DNA of 64,000 nt from Cadophora sp. MPI-SDFR-AT-0126 (GCA_020747065.1 JAGMVK010000009.1:2170001-2234000), one strand, 5' to 3'; counted from the stretch's first letter, positions 36,893-50,500 are shown. Notes: generated from the sequence alone by a model not told the origin. Numbers and translations are program-made.

Positions 36893-38719
36893 TTAGTATG
36901 ATACCATACGACGTGCATGCCCTCGATCTTGGCCAAACCCTGGGGAGGCCATTCCTGTCATCATCAGGTCGCCGCCAGTATTGCCACGGGATCGATTGGG
37001 TGCAGTGGGGCTGTCGTCTATTTGTCCTTGTCCAAAAGCAAAAGTCTGTGCACGACCCAACTTGGTTCTGTTCTGACGAAGTCTTCCCATCTCCCTCTCG
37101 CAGGTGTATGCATGCTCCTTGGCATCCATCTCGACGTAATTTTGTGGGAAGCATCGACTTCGGTGTTCGGAAAAGAAGGTACTGTATCCACCATCAAGAA
37201 TATAGACCTCTGGGTAGGTGAGCTTTGGGTATTGCTCGGCATTAGTAGAACGATCTTGCTTTCGAATATGTCGAGCCATGATTGGGGCACGGTGGGCAGA
37301 GTATTCGCAATGGAAGATTAGTAGTGTTTTGCCAGGTAGGCTGGTCTCGAAGAGCTGGTTGGCCAAAAGTTCTTTGTCGTTGTAGTTGACTGCACCATCA
37401 ATGTGACCACCCTCAAATTCATACTCGAAGCGGCAGTCAATGATCATCCTTTGATCAAATTCAGGATCGAATTTTCCATCCAGCACCTGAAGCAGAGTGT
37501 CCCTTGTGATTCTAGGAATGCTATCTGGTTGACCCTCCTGGAAGAAATGTGGTAGCACCGGCTGATGAAGCTCGTCAACGTCCATAACAGTATGGAGATT
37601 GCTTGTCGGGATCTCGTCTTTCTTTCCCTTCATCACATCCGCTGGGTTCTCGAACATGCTCAACGATCGACGGAATTGCTTTCTAGGCCGAATTAACGGA
37701 TTAGAAGGCCTTCTAGTGTGATTGCCGATTGGCGAACCGTTTCGAAAAGAAATCCCATTCATGCTACCAAAAGGCTTGCTCTGACGTGGAGGGCCCATAA
37801 TCGAGACCGACGGACTGTTGGCAGATTGTGGTCTTCGTTCTTGTGGGGGTGATTCCATAAAGCACTCTCCGAGGGACATCGAAGTCGTCGTTGACAACTT
37901 GCTGCTTCCAGCACCGAAGCGGAAGGGAGGCAATTGAGTTTCGGGATTTCGAGGTAGCGAGTTCGTCGAGTAACCTTTTGTTCTGGCAAGGGATGGTCGG
38001 ACCAGGATGGATTTTCTTCGCCTATAGAATGATCAGCATATGTCTCAATGTGGAATATGCAATTCCCGTACTCGAGTCCATTTGGTCTAGGTGCGTCCAG
38101 AAATGCTGGACGAGGCGGAGATGAAGGCATCATATCCTCATTGACATGTCCTGGTGTTGGGGACTGGACCTCAATCTGTGTTGCAAAGTATGGTTGTTTA
38201 TGTGGCAGAGGCGAAATGTCCATTCTTTCTTCCAACGGTCCTGGGGAGGATGACGGTATGGGAGGAGTTGTGACACAGTCTAGACAATATTAACGCCATA
38301 TCAACCCAATATCAATCTGCCATCTTACCCCGACCATCAATTGTGCCAAACAAGTTCGAAGTAAAGAGAGACCTGCGAGGGGTGGGCAATTGAGGGCTGT
38401 AATCGTCAGCAGAGTCGAGAGAAGCGTAACGTAAAATATACCTCATGTCAATGTGGAAGTTCTGCGAAAGATCGGCCGCCAGACTTGCTGTAGGAGAAGA
38501 TCCCCGGACTGGCTTGATCTGGAAGTAATCGGGCTTGCTCGAGTAATAATCCGGCTTGCTCGACCGCTTCATGCTGAGGTCACGGAAGTTGAAAGCTCCA
38601 GGTCCAAAACCGCTATTAGATATATGTGCGTGAGGATGTGAGGTGTACATGTTATCCATTCCCCAGGATGGCATGAAGGAGGGTTGCTGCATTGCAGCTA
38701 ATGGTGATGAAGCCTCCAT
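36893..38719 (-). CDS. nimT: Cdc25-type M-phase inducer phosphatase (NimT homologue, 560 aa)
   Basis: Four minus-strand exons: 38719-38442, 38396-38329, 38279-38072 and 38021-36893 (introns 45, 49 and 50 bp), 561 codons. The third junction (GTACGG..TATAG) is needed to switch frame and gives GLERRKSILVRPSLARTKGY. The N-terminal half is Ser/Pro-rich and disordered with many SP/TP sites (DMSPQLPTPRRSLF), as expected for phospho-regulation. The C-terminal rhodanese fold (about 345-475) has the catalytic loop HCEYSAHRAP, the CX5R motif, with Cys423. The protein ends RRMVSY. It dephosphorylates the inhibitory tyrosine of Cdk1 to trigger mitosis. A long upstream leader is likely. Confidence 0.93.
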
Positions 38720-41700
38720 ATTTATTTGCGTTAAGGTTGATACAGGTGCTACTGTTGCGAATTGTAGTACAAGCAATTGCACTTCCAGTCTCGTTCCACT
38801 GCAGGGAGTTGATCTCGAGGCAATTGAAGATGACACAATTCGAAGTATCTCAATTAGGACGATTGGGACGATTGGGGAGGGGAATCCAATTGTCGAAATT
38901 GTACCAGGTCGAGTTCAGTAGAGGTCTTTCCGTAGAAAGAGATTGATGGGGGAGCTACAGGAATGTCCTAGACATCGAAGCTTTGCAGTTTTCAGTCTTC
39001 GGTCGTCTGGTATGTCGTCGAAGCTGGCTGACGAGAGGATGGTGGCGTGTCGGTTCCTGTGGTTAGTATGCCCGTGGTCGAGTTGGAGTTGGAGTCGGTA
39101 GAATTGACATGCGAAAGGCGGGGAGGAGACCTTTCGGATGTGAATACTGCTCCAACTGACTGACTGTCGAGGGATGAGGATGAGAAGTAGAGAGGATGGA
39201 CGGGGAGGTCGTGAAGATAAAAGCAGAGGTCAAGGTCGACAGGCCACGGGCGAGTTGGCTACTGAAGAGGATGCCGGACCTGGTGCTGGGTGGAGACACC
39301 GTGGGTTAGGAGGAGGAGGGGAGGGATGGTGATGGGATGGGTTGCTGGTTGGCGGTTGGTGGTTGGTGGGCGAGCGAACGAGCATCCTGGCTGGGTTTTG
39401 TTGCCGGGACGATTTGGCGTGGATAGCGAGAGCGAGCGCGAGTGCAGTGGACGAAGTGGGTTCTGCCAGGGCTTTGGTGTGGTGTAGCGGGACGACAAGC
39501 TCGACTTTGGCGCTGAACTGCTCGCTCGCTTTGCTGCTCTCTCCCTCTGCTCGGTGTCAGCGCGCTCCCATCCCAGGCCCTGCCTTGTCCACCCTGCTTG
39601 CATCCGTACATTTGCCTTCTTGGTTTGCTATTTGCTGCGCTTACCTCCTCTCCCTTGCCTTGCCTTGCCTAGCCTATTGATTCCCTGCCCTGTCTTTCTT
39701 TGTCCTCCCTCGTCGCCTGGTCGTTTTAGCTCCGTTTCTGCTGCAGCGGGGATGAAGGGGTGCCCTGGAAACCTGTGCACAGAACAGCTCCCCTGCTTGC
39801 TGAGTGAGGGTCGATGATGGAGACGAGGAGAAGAAGAAAAAAGGTCAAGTTGTTGTGTTCATCCACAGCTGCTGCGCACGGCGTTGGTTGCCAGAGCAGA
39901 GAAAATTGAGTAAATTGTGTTGTTGCACAGTGTAGATACGGTTTGAAGTATAAATGTACAAAAAGTATAACTTCAGATGGCAGTATCACCGTGCAGGATA
40001 GGCATTGTCATGGCAGTCAATCGCTTATGGGATTGGGAGGTCTTGTTCAACAATGCATACATACTACCTGACATAGAAACCACTTTAGAGTTCTATCCAT
40101 CAGCTGCATTATTTGAAACATCGTCATTATCTACTCTTTTTCCAAGTCACTGTATCAGACCGAACAGGGAGTGGGTTTCCCTTCCCTACCCTTCCCTTCC
40201 TTTCGCTGCATCCGTCCGCTGCAACTTCCCTTTCGGTTCCCAACTTCTCACTCATCCTTCGAAAAGCAAACCTTACCTCGCCTTATGCCAGGGATAAGGG
40301 CTCCTCCCTACAAACGCACGTTTTTCAATCCCTCCCATGATTCTCACTGGCCCATCTTCATTGAAATCGGACAATATGACAAAATATACACCAGCATCCT
40401 CAATTATCATCCCAACGAACCACCCATCGGAAGGCTTGCCCGCTGTAAAGTCATTTCTTCATCCAGCGCAAAGAGCGAACACCCAGACACCGTCCACATC
40501 AACCCATCCCATGGTCTGCATCGTGCTTCATGCTTGGCTTTGTTCTCCAGAATGACCGAGCGAACGCATTGATCCTTTCAACAACCCCACACTTCATAAT
40601 TGTCCGATGTGTTCGAGATGGATGGTTCATGAAACGTGCTCTCCTCTCCTCCTCTCCTGACTGGATAAATCGGCTTACCGCACAAAAGTGACGCGTTTGT
40701 AAATATTGACATCGCGTCCCACCGTCCAGCTACTCCAGCCTAGCTCATCACAAAAGTCGAGCTTGCCTGCATTGCATCATCACACACATGCATGCAACCC
40801 TAAATACCTGCTTCTCAAACACACCAGCTACCTATTACAGCACTCCAAGCTTTGATTTCTTCCAGAATACAGAGAAATCCTGCTTTGCATTCAATTATCC
40901 AATGACGATCACGATCTGCCCGGTATTTTGTGCGGCGTCTCGCTTGTCTTGAACTGACTCTTGCGTCTTTTATTATCCATTCCAAGCTAATCCATCCCGA
41001 TCTGTACCTTATGGATCTGATCGTGCCGTGCCTTTGTGACGGGGATTCGACGACGGAGCTCCCTGTTTGCTTTATTTGGTGAGCTAAGGGCGGGGTTCCT
41101 CACATAAGGCGCTATCTATGGTATGCAAGGGTAGCTAGAATTGCCAGACCAGGATCTGATCGGACTATCGGTTACTGAACAGCTCCAACCAAGAGACAGG
41201 CACAACGAAGAAAAGAGCCCCATCGCCCATGCGATTTGGCCAGCAAGCGCGGAGTATCCTTACTCTCAATTTCCAAGAAGCGCCGGGCCTAGCATCCAGA
41301 CCCAGAAATCGAGCTGCTGTCTCTTCTGTATGTCTTTCATATCTCTCCCTCTCCCTCCAGAGATAGTTACTTCTACCCGCCCGTTGCCAACAACAACAAC
41401 ACCAACAACACGATCAAATCAATAAATCTCACCTTTCCGGGTTGCTGTAACAATCAATCACCTGCAGCCAGACGAGACTAAACTCTGCATCCTGCAATGC
41501 ACGCAGCGGTGAGCGTGTCCAGGTCAACCACTTCCAGCCCAGCCCTGTCAAGTGTCAAGCCGTCAGCCTTCCTCCCGATGGCTTATCGGTATTACCGGGG
41601 GCATCACCCATCCCACCCAATCACAACCCCAAATCGCCCAGCTTCATACAGTGCAAGTCTCACGATATCGGCTCAGCCTCATACAGATCGCTGCTCACGT

Positions 41701-43539
41701 TGTCAGCTAATATCCCGAGCCGCGCCAGTTCAGCGAGCTGGCTCGCGATGGCCGGACCTGGTTGGGCTAGATTTTTTTGACGTGCCAAGAGCGAGAAACG
41801 AGACCGTTTCCAGGAACGAGATCTTCCGTACCCCAACCAGGTGAGGAAAAGAGAGATCAGACATCATACCAAACTCTGTACGAATCTGGAATATTAATCT
41901 GAGATTTGTTCCAGAGAGTGTTCCATCCAAACCTTTATCATTTATCATCTATCAGTCACCCTTTTCAAAACTCCAGAAAAAAATTCGATACGTAGACCTC
42001 GCGAAAAATCTCCCGCCGACCTACCTCCGTAAAGACCAAGCAAGCAACCGCCGCACCACCGACCGCACCACGCTCCCTGCTCTGCTGATCATCTTCTGGC
42101 CCTATGAAACGCCCAAACAGGGTTTATGCAAGTCTTCCTAGTGCTTGCCCAAAGCATACCAATTATCCCAATTTATCCATCCTATGCCAATCCAACCCCA
42201 AAGAAGAACGAGCCTCTCGATCCCCCCTCCAGATCTCGATACAAGCTACGCAAATTGACATCATAGCCTCAGAATATCCCAATAACCTCATCTTGACACA
42301 TTCGACTAGAAGCCTTGGATAATCCCTCGGCAGATGTCAATACGCGTTCGAGAAAACGCGATCTTTTCCTTCCTTGTTTACTTTTAGTCTAAAAAACCTT
42401 GAATACGTCAAATCTGATCCAAAACGAAATGAGAATCCCATGTGCTGGCAGCTGTAAACAAAAGATCTCGATCTTTATTCAGCGGGAGCGAGAGAGCATG
42501 TCTCCGCTTCCTAGTTCGATTGACAGGCAGGTTGGGTTCATTCGTTGTCCAATATTTCGGATTGCGAAGTGAAGCAAGTGCAAAAACCTTGAACGCGCTT
42601 ATGAAAATAGTTCAAACGGACCAAAAGAGATGGTTCAGCACGCCTCGTTCCTCAATCTCATCTCACTCCTCGGCAACCTCGAAGGGCTTCCAGCACTCAA
42701 AACTCAGCCTTCATCTGCCCAGCTCAAATCATATCTCTCAAACACCCCACCCTTCCCTCTCGCCCCCTTCCCCTCATGCATCACATCACCAATCCCGAGC
42801 TCCAAACCACCACCCTACCTACCCCGCTGACGCCGCCCACGAAGAGTGGCATGATCTCCTGATGCTCAGACGAGCTGAACAATGCTCTGCGTTGCGCGTG
42901 TTTGAGCAATCCCAGGTTCGTGATTCGTTGGAAGACGAGCTTTCCCTCCTTGTGTTTTCGTCTTCTGATCTGAAGGGCGAGAAGGCTTAGGAGACGTGTC
43001 AGCGCCAAGACGTAAACAATGCAGCGGCCCGAGTCGCGCAGTCACGGGGGCGGGTCGCACACAGTAGCTGTTAGAATGGGGGTACCCGAAATGCAGCCGC
43101 CCGCCCGCCCCAAAAAAATCTCTTTGCTTTTTGGCCACCTTCTAGTCGGGTTCTGGCCTCTGGCGCGGCATTTGTGGCTCAAGGATCGATCATCCGTCGT
43201 CGTCACTTCAAGAATTAAGAGCCTCAACTGTCTAAAACTTCCCTTGAGACCGACCGTCTTCCAGAATGGTCTCAGCCGGAACGGAAGACACACCTTTTCA
43301 CGGAGGAATGAGTGAAAGCGTCGTCTAGATGCGAGGACTGATCAGCGGGGTAATCTCCGATATCTGCATTCCCATTCCCGTTCCTCCCTTTTCCTCTCTC
43401 TTTTCTTTCTGAGCGAGCTGAGCAGCTATTTGAGAAATGTAGATGATTTGTGAACTCGGCCCTTTCTCTTTGTGCGACGTCAATTCCGCGCGCGCTTCAC
43501 ACATCGCTCGGCAAGTACCTTAGAGTTGCCATTAAACGT
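38720..43539. other. Left part of an 8.7-kb stretch without a recognised protein gene
   Basis: Upstream of the Cdc25-type gene. CT- and GA-rich tracts, homopurine runs and only short, low-complexity open frames on either strand. It may contain long untranslated leaders or non-coding transcription; nothing can be assigned. Confidence 0.5.
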
Positions 43540-43787
43540 CACGTACGATAATCTTTCTCAGCTCTAGAATCATGCTCAGATCTAGAATCAGGGTCAAAAT
43601 CGCATGTCTTTTCCATCCTTCATCATGGAAATCATTCCTTCCCAAGCAACGCAATTATGACGTCTCGGCTGGCAGATTTCACACGTACGATAATTATCCT
43701 CAGCTCTAGAATCATGATTAAAATCGCTTGTCGTTTCTTCCTTCATTATGCAAAGCATTCCTTCCCAAACAACGAACGCAATTATGC
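43540..43787 (+). repeat. Tandem direct duplication, two units of about 105-120 bp
   Basis: Unit 1 (43540-about 43660) and unit 2 (43682-about 43787) share ACGTACGATAAT, CTCAGCTCTAGAATCATG, AAAATCGC, CATTCCTTCCCAA and GCAATTATG in the same order. Unit 1 has an extra internal copy of the TCTAGAATCA block. Non-coding. Borders judged by eye. Confidence 0.7.
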
Positions 43788-43885
43788 CAATTCCAGTCAT
43801 CACGACATCCACATCTTCATATCTCTGTATATCCACTCCAGCTCGTTGCTATGGAGAGCTATCATAGCTATGGTGGATACTTTCC

Positions 43886-43931
43886 TGCATATGCACAATG
43901 CACTGTATGCAATGCATGCAATGCAATGCAG
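43886..43931 (+). repeat. ATGCA-rich simple repeat
   Basis: Overlapping ATGCA/TGCAATGC words fill the segment (for example gcaatgcatgcaatgcaatg). ATGCA and GTACAAGTA words recur to about 44410. Confidence 0.6.
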
Positions 43932-46900
43932 GTCTCTTTTTCTCGCTTCTGCAATATCTCCACTGCACACAGTCTTTCACGACTACGACTCCACCGTTTC
44001 GCATCGAACCCTGAAGCCTGGATCGTGAAAGAGTCACTCAGTCACTCCATTCAGGAGTCAAGCAATTCAGGTCAGGATACCCATCCTGCATAATCCTTCT
44101 ATCCTTCCACGCACAAGCACCACAGATCACAAGTCAGTCCTCGGTTCACAACGCTGCACAGCACGTACATCTATCTCCGCAACAGCTATGCACAGAACCC
44201 AGCTAGAAAACTTTGTACAGTAAGTACAACTCCATTTTCCTCGGGTAGGCACAGCACAGAAGCTCTATGCAAGTAAGTACAAGTACAAGACCCTCCCTCT
44301 TCTCTCTACGGTATGCACAGAATCCTCAGCCCAATGCATTTAATCTATGCAAGCTGCAAGTACATGCCTACCAGCTCCAGCTTCTTCGTCTTCGGTCGAA
44401 TCTGTATGCAATGCGATGCAGCAAAAAGGAGACCTTGACATACAAGAACCCCTCAACAGCCACTCTCATTCTCCCATTTTGAAATCTTCTTCGGCCACGG
44501 TGAGGACTTGCTTTTTTTCTTCTCTTCTGTTCTCCGCAAAATGGGGAGGAATTCACGATGCCTTCACCTTTCGTCTTTGTCTGTGCAAGAATGGGACTGC
44601 ACATGAATGGAGATGATGGAATGGATAGGACGTTGGACAGACAATACTCACCGTCAACCGCCAAGACCACATTCGTCCCAATTTTCCGGAATCGGCAGGA
44701 ACGAATGGAAAAGGAAAAAGGAAAGGAATCTCTGCACAGGCCGACGACTCATTCACGAACCTCCCATCCCAATACACCAACAAGAAATATGCCATCGAAA
44801 TTAGCATGCGACCTTTTCGCATTCTTCCATCTCCGTTCCCACTTAATCGGACAACACAAATCTCTGCTTCGAATTTTTATGGTTTGGACTCACGAGTCGT
44901 CATGAATCAATCAATCGATCGAGCGATGGATGGATTTCCCGTCCAGTGTCCATCTATACTCCACAGCGAGAAACCATCGTCGCACCGACCCGACCGACAG
45001 ACCGACCGACCCATTCCATTGTAACGGATCCACACTTTCGAGGCTCCTACCCCGCAAAACAGCCTTTCTTTTCTGTTCGATTCTTCACCCCTGTCTTTTT
45101 CTTTCCCTTGACTCGTTTCCTTCGTTTCCCTCGCTCGGGCTCAATTCCCATCTCTCGTTTCACCGGTCCGTCCGTTCGTTCGTCCCAGCAAGAAGACTTG
45201 ACTCGGCAAACGAGTAAGTAAGAACGTCAACCCTCACCATCCAAATTTCGAGACACCCCAACCAGCGGAGCCGCTGGTCAGGTCAAGCAGGCCGTCCGTC
45301 CGTGACCTCCCGAAACAGAAGAAATCCCCACAGAAAAAAATGTCGATGGACGGCCAATAATGTGCCGACATATACCTCCAATCGAGGTCAATGTCAGGGT
45401 CGGACAAGGTTCGCTTTGAAACATCCACCACGTGGCCCATCAAGAAGTCCACTCCAAAGATTCCGGAGGTCAATTCTCACTTTCTCTCCTTTTCGAGTTT
45501 GGACTTTTCTTTCCTTTTGCACAGAGGCAAAGCAAAAGATCGAGAGCTTGAGCTTGAGCTTAAAAGACTGTTATATTCTCCATTTTTTTCATCGTCTTGG
45601 GTAGGTGGTAATCTCGTTTGTTTCTTCTTCTCCACAGTCTTCGATCGTATCGTATGGTGGTGTTGTATTGTACGGGGCCGGATTCACATGGCACAGAGCC
45701 GCACGAGCAGAACAAAACCATACGATGGAAGATCTTATATCTTACAGAGGTATACAGTACTCCAGGGGGCTCACGCTTCCGAGGGAGCGGACGAGGACAA
45801 TGAACAAGGACAAGGACCCAGGCATCGGGATCGGAACTGGAACCCGGGACCTGGGGTGTGGTGGACAAGTAATACCGGTAGGGAAGGATTGATTGATTTT
45901 GTTTTAGGTCCGTGGCTGGGATCTCGTGGGATGGGAGGGATGGATGGTCTGATCCGACCGAATGGGATGGGATGGGATGGCATTATTTGCTGTACAGTAT
46001 GTGCGCGAGAGATGTTTTCTCGTAGACGGGAAGGGAAGGGAAGAGAAGAGAAGAGGACGCACAGAGCAGAGCCGCTTTCCGCGAGACATTTTGTTTGGAC
46101 GTTTCAACTATTAGTATGGATTTAACACGATAGGCGAGGATCCAAGATGTCGGTACAAGTACAAGCACTCTGTGCTATATCTATGTCTCCCCTTTCTTTT
46201 TCTTAAACCTTTCCAATGCTTGAATATTCCGTTTTATTCTCCCAGGGACAAAATGGACCGAGAAAAGCAACTCGGCACCCACCTTCCTCTCAGCCTTCTC
46301 CCGAGGAACTTCCTCCCTTCCTCTGTCTGTGTAGCCTAGTCTCGTCTCGCCTCGTCTCCCACCGTTCTAAGAACTCGCATATGCACATATGCATGCATAC
46401 TTGCATGCATATATACCGCATCTGCATCTGCAACTGCATCCACCCATACTGAGTAGGTAAGTACCGTACGGTCCAACCCATTTTTCGGGACCCCGTCAAC
46501 TGCATCATCTGCATCGTCGGTATCCTTCTCACCTCTCCGCCTTTTGTCTGTTCAGTCAGACCGCTCTCTCTCTACCCCTCTGTGGATTCCTTCTAGAAGC
46601 ACTTTTTTTTCTCCGATGATTTCTTTCTCACTCAGTATTGGTATGTCCGAAAAAAAAGGAACATGTCCGATAGAACTGGCCTTAGGTTTTCAGCGAGAAG
46701 GCGGGAAGAGAGGTAGATGAGTGGGTTGATGAGTGAGTGCCGAGGACTCTACCCCTCCATGACAACCTACCATGGCCGAGGAGGCCGGAAATCATTGGGA
46801 AAAGTCGAACTCGGTGAAGAAACTTGCTATCACGCTGCAGGGAAGGTTCTGTATTGCTGCAAGCTGTGCTTTAGTATAATTATGCTACTTACGTTTGTGT

Positions 46901-47408
46901 TTTCCTGGTTAGTCTGACGAACATGATCGCGTTGAGTTGACAAAGAGCTAGACATATATGAGGAAGGAACCGAATGAGCTTCTTCCGTCGTTCCCGTCCA
47001 ACTTACTTATCGCTCTCAGATGTTTCCGGCTGAGCATTCACCATCGCTCCTGGATTTGTAAATCAAATTTTAAATTTCCCTCGTGGAGTGGCAGTGATGC
47101 ATTGCTTGAATTTTCGCTTACGGCTTGTTTCGTTGAACATCCTCATCCCCCTCTCCCGTTCAACTTTCTCTTCTCTATGTACTCACACCCTCCTCCAAGC
47201 ATCCATCCATGTCACAAGCTCAGCCACTATTCATCCTCTCCCCTTTCTCCGCCCCCTCATCTCTTCCTCGCCTGCCTTCGCTACCCCTCGCTAAACACCT
47301 GCCTGCCTGGCACATTCTCGTCCAAGCCCCTCTGCTGCTGCCTAAACACCACACACCACATCCTTTCCCAAACAACCCTTTATAAACCTAGTCAACACAT
47401 TTTCTCCC
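43932..47408. other. Right part of the gene-poor stretch
   Basis: No protein gene is supported. The longest frame (45391-46125, 244 codons) is low-complexity and was rejected. A CATATGCA/TGCATC simple-sequence block lies at 46378-46450. Immediately before 47409 is a TATA box that belongs to a U6 RNA gene. Confidence 0.5.
47381..47386 (+). promoter_or_regulatory. TATA box of U6 variant gene
   Basis: TATAAA 28 bp before the inferred RNA 5' end at 47409, the spacing used by RNA polymerase III at U6 genes. Confidence 0.6.
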
Positions 47409-47510
47409 GCCGAAAAGGCAAATGGTCAATAATGAAACGATACAGAGAAGATTAGCATTGCCCCTGCACAAGGATGACATTGTCTAACAAAGAAAGCTAC
47501 CACTTTTTTT
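47409..47510 (+). ncRNA. Intronless, sequence-divergent U6 snRNA gene
   Basis: The core GAAACGATACAGAGAAGATT then AGCA holds the invariant ACAGAGA box and AGC triad. It is followed by GCCCCTGCACAAGGATGACA (internal stem-loop) and ends AAAGCTACCAC before a T7 run. The 5' stem-loop is GCC-GAAAA-GGC followed by AAATGGTCAAT. Compared with the copy at 51038 it lacks the intron. It has T instead of G after AGCAT, and differs in the 5' stem-loop and in the U4-pairing region. With a correctly spaced TATA box and terminator it looks transcribable by Pol III. It may be a functional isoform or a recently silenced copy. Confidence 0.75.
47504..47510 (+). terminator. Pol III terminator (T7) of U6 variant
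   Basis: Run of seven T directly after the conserved 3' AAGCTACCAC of the U6 variant. Confidence 0.7.
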
Positions 47511-50500
47511 CTCTCTTGAATTTTATTTTGTCGAGGAGCGGAATATGGGTAAGAGACGGTGGGAGAAATAAGTGATGGAGGAGGGTGCTGTTGCCTGAAG
47601 GATGGTATTATAGGTAATGAGTAAACTTTTGGTAGTTTTTGAGAGCGTAGGAGGGAGAAGAGGAGCCGTGAAGCGAATTTGAGAGCGAGTGATTTGAGAT
47701 GGGCTTATGTGTCTTGTCTATGCCTGTGGAATATAAATGAGACTTCTGAACGTCACAGGATGTACTGCACGGTTTCCTACTCCACGTCTGCCTTCTCGTT
47801 ACTTCCTCATAGCCAAACATTGTTTATATCATCAAAACGTCCACTGATTGTGAAACTGCGAGAAGATGCTTCGTATGACTGTTCTCTCATTACTGTCGTC
47901 AATCTACTACTCATGGCCGTCAGGTGCAGGGATATTGTCATTCACCACGTCCTCTCATGGCATTTAGTCATCTGTACTCTGGGAATTCACTTAATCACGG
48001 CTCCTTCAATCCCCACTCGGTGGCTGCTGAGAGGAGGAAGACAGAGATATCTACGATGAAGCTGGTAGTGTCGGAAAAGCAAGTCTTTCAATCCTTACAG
48101 TCTGTGCAAAAGAGTGTTTGAATCTTTGTCACTTCTTGGTATGTGTGAATAGGATCCTCGTTTATATAACCGCAGCCCAAGATCCTGGGAAACACAATCG
48201 ACTGAACTAGCATGTTTAGTGAATCACAGTGGATCCTAAGCGGGGTTTGGCTATCAATCATTGAACCGAAAGTTGTCAGTGAATGGAAAAGACCAGCCTT
48301 GCGGTAGAGTCGAGGTACCATGATCTTGCGAAAGAATGTATAAATTATACTACGATGTCTTCCGTCTCAAGGATTTCTTACCAGGATACACGGACTCCTA
48401 CGCATGAAGGACCTAGCGCCTCCTTTCTCTGGATATTTTGATAAAGTATAGACAGAAGCCTAGAATATATGGGCGACAAGATCGGTTGAGCACTTCAAGC
48501 AAAGAGTATATGCTGAAGTTGGCCAGATTACTTGGTATCGTTTGAGTGAGGCTTGTCTGGCTGCTCATCGACAGCAGATGTTCTGCTGACAACAGATATC
48601 TCATTCCCTTTCACATCTTATCTTTTTGCTTATGGCACTGAAGGATCTTGAGAGAGCAGATATCTCTACAAGACGTTCGCGGGGTAAGACAGGGAGTCAG
48701 GGAAGTTACGAGTCTACAGCAAGCTACAGGTCTTGTTCCAGTCTCAGTCAAGCAATAGAATGTCCCGTAATATGCTATAGAGTTGATTTCAAAGGGAAAG
48801 CCATTTGGAATTAGAGGTAATCTAGCTTCTGGTGGCTAGCCAGGGACAAATGTTGAGACCTGCGCGATGAGCTTGTCTCTCAGTGAATAGCGACACGTGG
48901 ACTCGACTTGAAGACCGAAAGTCAAGTAGCTGATGCCCATGTCGTAAAAATATCGCCTGTTGACTGGGTGTCCAACGTTCGGTCATCCTCCTTGAGACAA
49001 GGCCCGTGAATTCGGTGGCGAAATTATTGGTATAAATCCGCTCTTATGTTCATGAGAGACACGTTGTGGAAGTAAACTCGCCAAAGGCCATTTGTAACTG
49101 CTTAAGATTGCTACATTCGGAACTCTTCGATACAAAGTCTATTCTTAGGCGTGATTTCCCATGAGGCTGTGCTGTTGATTTGTACTTACGCAATCTTTCA
49201 AGTTTGACTTGGAATCTAGAGCTTGTATTGGACGCTTCACATATCTATGTACTGCTGTCAAACGAGAAGTGATTGACATTTCAAACATCTAGTGTGGCAT
49301 AGCTTAAGAGTCTCGGGTATCGGATTTCTTTTGTGTCTCAATTCGGAAATTGAGGAAGTGAGGTGTCGTGGGGGAAGATAATTCAGACAATGCGCATTTG
49401 TGCAAGCAGCAGGATAATTTGATGCAACTTTCAGGAGAATTAGATAAGCTCGTGTCCGCTGGTATTGTTTGCCTCGAAGGCTCAGCATCAAAAGGTTGAA
49501 GCGTTTATATTTAAAAATTCTCACCTGTCTTTGCTTCCTTTGGGTGGCCAGAGGGGCTCTGCAAATTCCAAGAAGAGAAAAAAAGTGAATCGGCACCCCC
49601 TCGTTCAAATTGAGCGGTCTGACATATGTCAAAATAATTGGGGATGTGAAAGTGAATTTGGATATTGGGCAGTACTAAAAGAGTAGAAGCCTCTAATAAA
49701 TTGACGCAACACGCTCATTGATCATTTCTTCACCAGCAGTGGGGCATAGAGACGAAATGTTCACCGAATAGGTTTCCAACGTAGCAGCACTCTCAGAGTG
49801 CATGAGATGCTCGATTCCGCATTAACATAGATACAGACATCTATGCATCTTGATTGTGAATCGAGTTGGAGATGTGGTTGGCCCACTTCCTCAGAGGTCG
49901 TCACAGAAGTGCGTTAAGCAACGGCAACAGTTCCAAGATTGACAGTGAACTGCAAGACGAGAGACAAAGTGGATGACCCAGGATGAATTGGTATAATATC
50001 AGAAGGCCATGGTGACTAATTTCGTATCTCGAAGGAATTCTAGTGACATTGGGCGAAAGTCGTGGCGGGGTAAGAATGGTGGGGTAATGAGTGCTATATG
50101 GCACATGAAGAGAATTTACTGGCAGGAAATGCAGCTAAAGTAGAATGTTTATCTTATCTTCTACAATCGATGCATGCTCTCGCTTCCAGTCTTCTCGATT
50201 ACGGAGACAGAGAAGTAATGGTGACTTTGCGGGAGGAAAAGAAAGCACGACTGACACCAGTTTGACTTTCGATCTTCACTCTCATCTACTCTTGGCTGAA
50301 GATAATGAGAGAAGTCGTCTCGATGTTCTGTATCGCAGTTGAGACGATATTCTTAGTAGTGTTGATAAGCCGGACCCGGCAGAAGATGAGGAAAGGGGGT
50401 GAGCACGTCCTGTCACGTCGTCACGGCCGGCCGTGATGCCCAGAGAGTGTTGCCTCTCTGTAGCTTCTCTCTGATTGAGCGTGCCATCTTTAGTGCAGGG

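Noticed and set aside
42442..42990. 182-codon plus-strand frame
   Set aside because: Ser/His/Pro-rich reading of CT-tract DNA; no recognisable sequence.
45391..46125. 244-codon plus-strand ORF
   Set aside because: Trp/Arg/Gly-rich low-complexity translation, CT/GA-tract DNA, no domain and no splice support; likely chance.
47409..47510. Reading the first U6-like locus as U6atac
   Set aside because: It carries the U6-type ACGATACAGAGAAGATTAGC core and CCCCTGC stem rather than the U6atac AAGGAGAGAAGGTTAGCA core.
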